NCBI GenBank assembly: GCA_903918755.1
Contig: CAIXFN010000022.1
Coordinates: forward strand, 48,286 to 112,285
Source: an uncultured Pedosphaera sp.
GTDB taxonomy: Bacteria > Verrucomicrobiota > Verrucomicrobiia > Limisphaerales > Pedosphaeraceae
Reading direction: 5' to 3'
Length of the DNA stretch: 64,000 bases
Shown here: piece by piece, positions 18,505-25,705 of the stretch
Layout of the letters: every line of letters starts with the position of its first letter
Position numbering within the stretch: position 1 is the stretch's first letter
Translations under genes and position numbers: made by a program
The notes under the pieces: generated by a model
Seen by the model: the letters and a program-made list of their open reading frames with translations, nothing else
Database searches by the model: none
Told to the model about the DNA's origin: nothing

Positions 18505-20624
18505 GTTGGATCTCCGGCCATTTGTATTTGATCCCGCTGCTGCCCCTCCTGGCGGCGGGCATCATCGCAGTCAACCGCCAGCCGCGCCGCCAATTGGCGA
18601 GCCGGCTGGCGATTGGCGCGATGCTGGGATCCTTTCTGCTGTCGGCCGGAGCCTTTTGCGGCACATTGGGTCGGGCCTCCGGCGGCGGGGCCGTGCCCGA
18701 GGTGCACAATTTTGATTGGTTCCAGATGGGTGGCTCGTGGGTCCGGTTGGGCTGGTTGCTCGACCCGCTCACCGCCGCCATGCTGGTGATGGTGACCTTT
18801 GTGGGCCTGTTGATTTTTATCTACAGCGTGGGCTACATGGCGCACGACGCCAATTTCACCCGGTTTTTCTGTTTTCTCTCCCTGTTTGCGGCCGCCATGC
18901 TGGGGTTGCTGATCGCCAACAACCTCTTGTTGCTGTTCATGTGCTGGGAGTTGGTGGGGTTGGCGTCCTACTTGTTGATCGGCTTCTGGTACCACAAACC
19001 CAGCGCGGCGGCGGCCGCCAAGAAGGCCTTCATTACCACCCGGGTGGGGGATGTGGTGTTCTTTCTCGGCATTGTCTGGCTTTATTCGCAGGCGGGCACG
19101 CTCCTGTTTTACGACGCCGGCCAGGGTTGCCTGGAGCATTCGGTGCTGGATTCGATGGCCGCCCGCACGACCTTTGGCGGGATCGCCGTCACGGCCGGCA
19201 TTGGTTTGTTGATTTTCTGCGGAGCGATCGGCAAATCCGGCCAGGTGCCCTTGCATGTCTGGCTACCGGACGCCATGGAAGGCCCCACGCCGGTGAGTGC
19301 GCTGATTCACGCGGCCACGATGGTGGCGGCGGGTGTTTTTCTCGTGGCCCGCATGTATCCCCTGATGGCCGCCCACGGAGTGGGGGCGTTTGACGCTCCG
19401 CTCGCAGCCGGCTTTTCCGCCCTGACCGTCGTGGCCTGGGTGGGGGCCATTACCGCGGTTTTTGCCGCCTGCATTGCCGTGGCACAGACGGACATCAAGC
19501 GTATCCTCGCCTATTCCACCGTCTCCCAACTCGGTTTCATGATGCTGGGGCTGGCGGTGGGCGGCGTGGCGGTCGGGATGTTCCATTTGATCACCCATGC
19601 CTTTTTCAAAGCCCTGCTCTTCCTCGGGGCCGGTTCCGTGATTCACGGTTGCCATGAGGAACAGGATATCCGGCACATGGGCGGGTTGCGTCGCTTCATG
19701 CCGGTTACCTTCGCCACTTACGCCATCGGCATGCTGGCGCTGTCCGGGTTCCCGCTGGTGTTCTCCGGCTTTTGGAGCAAGGACGCCATTTTGCACGCGG
19801 CGCATCATTGGGAGGTTTCCCGCCTCCCGTTTTATCTCGGGGTGGTGGGCGCATTTTTGACCGCGTTTTACATGACCCGCCAGGTCTGCCAGGTGTTTTA
19901 CGGGCATTATCGCGGCGGTCAGGCGGCCGCGCCGGGGCACGCGGGCAAAGGTAAATCAGCGCACCACGCTCATGCGCATGCCCATGAACCGCATGAAAGC
20001 CCCCGCGTGATGACCGTGCCACTCGCGATCCTGGCGGTGTTTGCCATTCTCTTGGGATTCATCGGCACCCCCGCCTGGCCCTGGTTTCAAAGCTACCTGA
20101 CCGGGACGGCGGCGGAATTCAATTTTGCGGAACTGCGGAACCCCGAGATCCTGTCCACGCTCCTGCTTTCCACCGCTTTGGTGTTTTTCGGCATCGGACT
20201 GGGGTGGTTGCTCTATGGCCGCCAACCCGCGTCGGACGCGCAGGCCGTGGACCCGCTGGAACGGTGGCAACCGGATGTCTTTGCCTTGTTGCGCAACAAG
20301 TTCTACGTGGACGAATTGTATGAGATGACGGTGATCCAGCTGAACGCCTGGTTCGCCCGGGCTTGCGACAATCTCGATTACTTCGGCTGGAATGGCCTGG
20401 TCGTCGCCGTTTCCTACCTCACCATCGGCCTGGCCTGGCTGGACCGGGTGTGCGATGAATTTGTGGTGAACCTGGGCTTTGATGGCATTTGCCGTGGAGT
20501 ATCCCAAGGGGGCAAAATCCTGGCCCGGCTGCAAACCGGGCGGGTGCAATCATATCTGCGGGTTCTGGGCGTGGCGCTGGCTGCACTCGTGTTGTTCCTG
20601 CTCTGGGGCTGTGGCGCGTCATGA
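18501..20624 (+). CDS. nuoL: NADH-quinone oxidoreductase subunit L with extended lateral helix
   Basis: NuoL (707 aa) is the distal antiporter-like proton pump, with the long lateral helix HL. Core motifs include LFMCWELVGLASYLLIGFWY, GKSGQVPLHVWLPDAMEGPT and KRILAYSTVSQLGFM. A His-rich loop (HAGKGKSAHHAHAHAHEPHE) lies at about residue 480. The C-terminal helix region runs from FYVDELY (residue 601) to RLQTGRV (676), about 75 residues. The corresponding stretch in ordinary NuoL is about 50 as I recall it, so some 25 extra residues lie in the lateral helix. That is the length needed to span a further antiporter subunit. Confidence 0.95.
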   Translation: MSWISGHLYLIPLLPLLAAGIIAVNRQPRRQLASRLAIGAMLGSFLLSAGAFCGTLGRASGGGAVPEVHNFDWFQMGGSWVRLGWLLDPLTAAMLVMVTFVGLLIFIYSVGYMAHDANFTRFFCFLSLFAAAMLGLLIANNLLLLFMCWELVGLASYLLIGFWYHKPSAAAAAKKAFITTRVGDVVFFLGIVWLYSQAGTLLFYDAGQGCLEHSVLDSMAARTTFGGIAVTAGIGLLIFCGAIGKSGQVPLHVWLPDAMEGPTPVSALIHAATMVAAGVFLVARMYPLMAAHGVGAFDAPLAAGFSALTVVAWVGAITAVFAACIAVAQTDIKRILAYSTVSQLGFMMLGLAVGGVAVGMFHLITHAFFKALLFLGAGSVIHGCHEEQDIRHMGGLRRFMPVTFATYAIGMLALSGFPLVFSGFWSKDAILHAAHHWEVSRLPFYLGVVGAFLTAFYMTRQVCQVFYGHYRGGQAAAPGHAGKGKSAHHAHAHAHEPHESPRVMTVPLAILAVFAILLGFIGTPAWPWFQSYLTGTAAEFNFAELRNPEILSTLLLSTALVFFGIGLGWLLYGRQPASDAQAVDPLERWQPDVFALLRNKFYVDELYEMTVIQLNAWFARACDNLDYFGWNGLVVAVSYLTIGLAWLDRVCDEFVVNLGFDGICRGVSQGGKILARLQTGRVQSYLRVLGVALAALVLFLLWGCGAS

Positions 20625-22186
20625 ATGAATTTCCCCTCATTTCGGTTCTGACTTTCACCCCGCTCCTCGGCGCGGCGCTCTTATTACTCCCCGGGGTCGG
20701 CGACAAAGGCCGGGCCCGCGGCACCGCCCTGGCGTTCAGCCTGCTCACGCTGGTGCTGGCGGGCGGGCTCTGGTGGCATTTTGATCCCGCCGCCCGGGAT
20801 CTCCAATTCGTGGAAAAGCACGATTGGATTCCCAGTCTCCACGCGCAGTACTTTGTGGGGGTGGACGGTTTGGGAATTCTGATGGTGCTTTTGACCGCCA
20901 TGGTGACGCCGCTGGCTTTGCTGGCATCGTACCGCATTGCGGACAAAGGCCCGGCCTATTATTCCTTGCTACTCTTTCTGCAAGCCGGCCTGCTGGGGAC
21001 CTTCACCGCGCTGAGCTTTCTGCACTGGTTCCTGTTCTGGGAACTCAGCCTGATCCCCGCCTTCTTCCTGATCAAACTGTGGGGCGGACCGCGCCGGAGC
21101 GAGGCGGCCACGCAATTCTTCATTTACACCATGGTGGGCAGCATTTCGCTGCTGCTGGCCTTCCTGGCGTTGTATCTCACGGCGGGCACCTTTGATTTCA
21201 TCGAACTCGCGGCCAAAGGCCGTTCCGGAGAACTGGCGCGACTCCTGTCCTCCAAGCTGCCTGCGGGCAGCTGGCCCGCGCTGGCGCGGGAACAATTGCC
21301 GCTGGTGATTTTTGCCGGTGCCCTCCTGGGCTTCGCCGTCAAAGTTCCGCTGATCCCGTTTCACACCTGGCTGCCGGCCACTTATGCCGAGGCGCCCACG
21401 GGGGTCACCATGATGCTCACGGGGCTGATGTCCAAAATGGGGGTTTACGGTTTCCTCCGGCTCCTCCTCCCGATCTTCCCGGATCAGATGCGCCTGGTGC
21501 TGACCCCGTTGTTGTGGCTGGCCGTGGCCACCATCGTGCTCTCGGCTTTCGCCGCATTTGCGCAAAAGGATTTGAAAAAGGTGTTGGCCTATTCCTCCAT
21601 CAACCACCTGGGCTATTGCCTGTTGGGTATCTTCGCGGTGGCCAAGGCCACCGGCAGTGACGCGCAATGGACCACGGAGAAAACGGCGGCCCTCAACGGC
21701 GTCCTGTTGCAGATGTTCAATCATGGGTTGACGGCGCCGATCCTCTTCTGTTTCGTGGGATTCCTGGAAGCGCGCTCCGGCGGTTTGCGCGGCCTGGCTT
21801 CCTTTGGCGGTCTACGCAAGGTCGCGCCGGTATTCTGCGGGTTGATGGGGATCGCGATGTTCGCCTCGCTGGGCTTGCCCGGCCTCAATGGTTTCGTCGG
21901 CGAGTTCCTGATTTTCAAAGGCGTCTTCCCGCTGGTGACTTGGGCCGCCGCCTTGTCCGTCCTCGGATTGCTGATTACCGCAGTGTTCCTGCTGACCGTG
22001 ATCCAGCGGGTTTTCAATGGGCCGTTGAACCCCCAGTGGACCGGATTGGCCGACCTTTCGCGGCGCGAACTGTGGTTGGTGGTGCCGGCGACCGTGCTGA
22101 TGCTTGCCATCGGGCTCTGTCCCCAACTGCTCATCGGCCATTTCAATACCACGGTAATGGTGATGGTGGAGCACCTGAAATTTTGA
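20621..22186 (+). CDS. nuoM: NADH-quinone oxidoreductase subunit M, first copy
   Basis: This is an antiporter-like proton-pumping subunit (521 aa, about 14 helices). VGVDGLGILMVLLTAMVTPLALL, LFWELSLIPAFFLIKLWGG (conserved membrane Glu), KVPLIPFHTWLPATYAEAPT (conserved Lys) and KKVLAYSSINHLGYCLLG define NuoM. The start overlaps the nuoL stop by ATGA. A second NuoM follows; the two proteins differ clearly in length and sequence and are not a recent tandem duplication. Confidence 0.95.
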   Translation: MNEFPLISVLTFTPLLGAALLLLPGVGDKGRARGTALAFSLLTLVLAGGLWWHFDPAARDLQFVEKHDWIPSLHAQYFVGVDGLGILMVLLTAMVTPLALLASYRIADKGPAYYSLLLFLQAGLLGTFTALSFLHWFLFWELSLIPAFFLIKLWGGPRRSEAATQFFIYTMVGSISLLLAFLALYLTAGTFDFIELAAKGRSGELARLLSSKLPAGSWPALAREQLPLVIFAGALLGFAVKVPLIPFHTWLPATYAEAPTGVTMMLTGLMSKMGVYGFLRLLLPIFPDQMRLVLTPLLWLAVATIVLSAFAAFAQKDLKKVLAYSSINHLGYCLLGIFAVAKATGSDAQWTTEKTAALNGVLLQMFNHGLTAPILFCFVGFLEARSGGLRGLASFGGLRKVAPVFCGLMGIAMFASLGLPGLNGFVGEFLIFKGVFPLVTWAAALSVLGLLITAVFLLTVIQRVFNGPLNPQWTGLADLSRRELWLVVPATVLMLAIGLCPQLLIGHFNTTVMVMVEHLKF

Positions 22187-22247
22187 ATTTGATTTTGATG
22201 AAACCGCAACCTGAACGCAACCGCCCCGGCCGGGCGCCCCGGTAACC

Positions 22248-23732
22248 ATGCTCGCCTGGACTGTTTACATTTCGTTTCTGGGAGTGCTGGCGCTCATGCT
22301 CCTGCCGGCTGGCAATGCCCGCGCCGCGCGGGGGGTGGCCTTGGTCACGGCGTTGCTCGGGTTCCTCATCGGACTGGTCAGCGCCTTTGGGTTCGCGCCG
22401 GAGCGGGGGATTCAGACCATCACCCGGACCGCCTGGATTCCCGGGTTGGGGATTGATTATTACCTGGCGGCCGACGGGATCAGCGTCACGCTGGTTCTCC
22501 TGACGGGTCTGGCCGCGGTGGCGGGCATTCTCTTCTCCTGGAACATCGAGCATCGGGCCAAGGAATTCTTTGTTTTCTATCTGGCACTGATCGCCGGGGT
22601 CTACGGGGTCTTCCTGAGCTTTGACCTGTTTCTGCTATTTGTCTTTTATGAACTGGCGATCATTCCCAAGTACTTCTTGATCGCCATCTGGGGCTCCACG
22701 AACCGCGAATACGGCGCCATGAAGCTGGCCCTGTATTCCTTCATTGGCAGCGCCATGGTGCTGGTCGGCCTGGTCGCGGCTTATGTTACCGCCGGCTCGA
22801 AAACCATGGATCTACTGGTGCTGGCGCAATATCCCTTCCCTCCAGCCCTCCAGAACTGGGCCTTTCCGGTGGTGTTCATCGGATTCGCCATTCTCGCCGG
22901 CCTCTGGCCTTTCCACACGTGGGCGCCCACGGGTCACGTGGCCGCCCCGACCGCGGCTTCGATGCTGCTGGCGGGGGTGGTGATGAAACTGGGGGCGTAC
23001 GGCGCCCTGCGAGTGGCGATGACCTTGTTCCCGCTTGGTCTGGCGACCTGGCGGAATGAAATCGCCCTCCTGGCGGTGATCGGCATTGTTTATGGCGCGC
23101 TGGTGGCATTGGTGCAAAAAGATTTCAAATTTGTGATCGGTTACTCCAGCGTGAGTCACATGGGCTTCGTCATCCTGGGCTTGGTGACCTTGAACACCAT
23201 CGGCATGACCGGCGCGGTGCTGCAGATGTTCTCCCACGGCGTGATCGCCGGCCTGCTGTTCGGGGTCGTGGGACGCATGGTGTATGACCGCACCCACACC
23301 CGGGATTTGCCGGAATTGGAAGCCATGCGGTTGAACAAGGCCTTGCCATTCGCCGCGGGCACTTTCGCCGTGGCGGCTTTTGCTTCCATGGGGCTTCCCG
23401 GCTTCAGCGGGTTTGCGGCGGAATTGCAGGTCTTGATCGGGGCCTGGTCGGCCTTCCCCACCTACACCGTATTAGCGGGAGTGGGGATCGTGGTGGGCGT
23501 GGCCTACACCCTACGGGTCTTGCAGATGGCCTTTTTTGGCGAGGCGCCCGAACCCGTGCCCGAGGCGGCCCATCCGCTGCCACCCATTACGCTGCCAGAA
23601 CGGTTGGGGGCGGTGCTGTTGATTGCCACCACGGTTTTGATCGGTTTGTGTCCGCGCCTGCTGCTGAGCCTCATCGGCCCGAGCTTCCAATCTCCCTTGT
23701 TTGAGCACGTTTTGAAAGGGGGTAACCTTTGA
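22248..23732 (+). CDS. NADH-quinone oxidoreductase subunit M, second copy (fourth pump)
   Basis: This is a second NuoM-type subunit (494 aa). IDYYLAADGISVTLVLLTGLAAVAG, LLFVFYELAIIPKYFLIAIWGS (conserved Glu), LAGLWPFHTWAPTGHVAAPT and KFVIGYSSVSHMGFVILGL keep the proton-path residues. It lies 61 bases after the first nuoM and overlaps nuoN by TTGA. A cassette with L, M, M and N encodes four antiporter-like subunits instead of three. Together with the longer NuoL lateral helix, this supports incorporation into one complex rather than a stray paralogue. Confidence 0.92.
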   Translation: MLAWTVYISFLGVLALMLLPAGNARAARGVALVTALLGFLIGLVSAFGFAPERGIQTITRTAWIPGLGIDYYLAADGISVTLVLLTGLAAVAGILFSWNIEHRAKEFFVFYLALIAGVYGVFLSFDLFLLFVFYELAIIPKYFLIAIWGSTNREYGAMKLALYSFIGSAMVLVGLVAAYVTAGSKTMDLLVLAQYPFPPALQNWAFPVVFIGFAILAGLWPFHTWAPTGHVAAPTAASMLLAGVVMKLGAYGALRVAMTLFPLGLATWRNEIALLAVIGIVYGALVALVQKDFKFVIGYSSVSHMGFVILGLVTLNTIGMTGAVLQMFSHGVIAGLLFGVVGRMVYDRTHTRDLPELEAMRLNKALPFAAGTFAVAAFASMGLPGFSGFAAELQVLIGAWSAFPTYTVLAGVGIVVGVAYTLRVLQMAFFGEAPEPVPEAAHPLPPITLPERLGAVLLIATTVLIGLCPRLLLSLIGPSFQSPLFEHVLKGGNL

Positions 23733-25237
23733 TCACTTTCAGCTATTCCCAATTGCTCGGGCTGGTCGCCCCGGAAACCATCCTGGTGCTTACCGCCCTG
23801 GTGGTGCTCGCGGTGGACCTGTTGGTGATGCGCGAATCCTCCCTTCGTGACCGGTTCCTGGTATCCGGCCTGTTCGCCACGGTGGGTTTGATCATCGCCG
23901 GCGCCTGGCTCCTCGCCATCAACGTCCCGGCCCCCGGGGCGCATGAAGTCGTCGTTGGCTTGCCGATGCTCACGGGCATGTATGTGGACAGCGCGCTCGG
24001 CCGATTGGTTAAAGTGGCGGTGTTGGTGCTGACCCTGTGTACCATCGTGATGTCCCTGGCCGCCACCTTCACCAAGCACGTCGGCGAATACCTTGCGCTC
24101 ATTTTGCTGGCCACGGTCGGCATGCTTTTTCTCATCAGCGCCGAGGATGTGCTGATGATTTTCATCGCCCTCGAATTGACCAGCCTCTCGCTTTATATCC
24201 TCACCGCTTTTAACAAACGCAGCCTCCGCTCGGCCGAGGCGGCTTTAAAATACTTCCTGTTTGGCGGCATGTCCGCCGCCTTCATGCTGTTCGGTCTGAG
24301 TTACCTTTACGGCTTGAGCGGCTCCACCGGCCTGCATGAAATCGCCGCCCGCCTCGGCGGTCCGATTCTCGATCCCTTGGTGGCGGCAGCGATTGTGATG
24401 GTGGCCATCGGCTTTGGTTTCAAAATCGCGGTGGCACCGTTTCATTTGTGGGCGCCGGACACCTATCAGGGGGCTCCGACTCCCAGTGCGGCCTTTATCG
24501 CTTCGGGATCCAAGGTGGCCAGTTTCTTTGTCCTCGCCAAAGTCATGACCCTCGGGTTGGCGCACTCGGGTGGCAGCGCCGGGTGGGGGGGCTACGCGCC
24601 CGGTTGGCTGCCGGTGCTCGCCGTGCTGGTGGTGCTTTCCACCTTCCTGGGCAATCTCGCCGCCATCGCCCAAACCAATGTGAAGCGGTTGCTGGCGTAT
24701 TCCGCCATCGCCCACGCCGGTTACGCGCTGCTCGGTATCCTGGCCAACAGTCCGGCCGGCCTCACCGCGCTGGTGTTTTACGTGATCACGTACGGTCTGA
24801 CCGTCCTCGGTGCCTTTGCCATCGTGGGCTTGGTGGAGGAAGCGACGGGCGAGGCGCGCCTGGTTGATTTCGCGGGCTTGGGCCGCCGCGAACCGATGCT
24901 CGCGTTTTGCATGCTGATATTTCTGCTTTCACTCGCCGGCATCCCGCCCCTGGCCGGTTTCTTCGGCAAGTTTTATCTCTTTGCCGCCGTTGCCGCTGGG
25001 GGGGCCAACCTGAGCCTGCTCTGGCTGGTGGTCTTCGCCATCGCCATGAGCGCGGTGTCCCTTTACTACTACCTGCAGGTTTTGAAACAAATTTACGTGG
25101 CCCCATCCCCCGCGGAGCCGATCGCCCTCCGCGTGCCCGCCGCCACCCGCGTGCTCCTCGCGCTGATCACCCTCGTGATTCTGGTTCTCGGTTGCGCGCC
25201 GAATCTGCTCCTGGGGTATTTGCTGGCCGCGCAGTGA
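23729..25237 (+). CDS. nuoN: NADH-quinone oxidoreductase subunit N
   Basis: NuoN (502 aa) is the antiporter-like pump nearest to NuoK. Signature segments are IFIALELTSLSLYILTAFNKRS (conserved Glu), FKIAVAPFHLWAPDTYQGAPTP and KRLLAYSAIAHAGYALLGIL. The start is TTG at 23729, inside the stop of the second nuoM. It is the last gene of the operon. A 468-base non-coding gap follows, without a convincing terminator hairpin. Confidence 0.94.
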   Translation: MITFSYSQLLGLVAPETILVLTALVVLAVDLLVMRESSLRDRFLVSGLFATVGLIIAGAWLLAINVPAPGAHEVVVGLPMLTGMYVDSALGRLVKVAVLVLTLCTIVMSLAATFTKHVGEYLALILLATVGMLFLISAEDVLMIFIALELTSLSLYILTAFNKRSLRSAEAALKYFLFGGMSAAFMLFGLSYLYGLSGSTGLHEIAARLGGPILDPLVAAAIVMVAIGFGFKIAVAPFHLWAPDTYQGAPTPSAAFIASGSKVASFFVLAKVMTLGLAHSGGSAGWGGYAPGWLPVLAVLVVLSTFLGNLAAIAQTNVKRLLAYSAIAHAGYALLGILANSPAGLTALVFYVITYGLTVLGAFAIVGLVEEATGEARLVDFAGLGRREPMLAFCMLIFLLSLAGIPPLAGFFGKFYLFAAVAAGGANLSLLWLVVFAIAMSAVSLYYYLQVLKQIYVAPSPAEPIALRVPAATRVLLALITLVILVLGCAPNLLLGYLLAAQ

Positions 25238-25705
25238 GGACGCGGAATCGGGAATGTGGGGATGGACTGGCATGTGCCCCCCAGTTCCGGGCGCCCCTCC
25301 AAAAAGCCACCAGGCCGGAGCGGTCTGAACATTTCCGGAGCTGGCGCGCCCCGTTTCCAACGATGGGCGATGCCGCCGATCGGGAGATTGTTCCGAAAGT
25401 CATAACTCTTGCCAACGCAAGCTCGACTCATAACATTACCCGATGTTCATGCGATTTTGGTGCCGCGATGCCTTAAACCAAGTTTTGGTGGGGGGCAACG
25501 TCCCCCGTGGCGTCCTGGAATCGCGTTCGTTCAGAGCCGCCATTGAACTGTTCAGCGGGGATGGCCGCAACAAACAGCCTGAGGGATGCCTGGCTTCCCC
25601 AAAACGGGGCGGGATCCGCCAATGGCAAGTGCGGGATCCGCAACGTTTGCCTCGCTTTTGCTTCCCTACGGCCCTGGCCTTGACCCAATCTGGATACCCC
25701 TACCC
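25238..25705 (+). other. Non-coding gap between nuoN and the STAND-like gene
   Basis: No gene is convincing in these 468 bases; the short open frames do not look like proteins. The one pattern seen is a direct repeat of GCGGGATCCGC at about 25609-25619 and 25631-25641, 22 bases apart and 65 bases upstream of the next start. It could be an operator pair. Confidence 0.4.
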
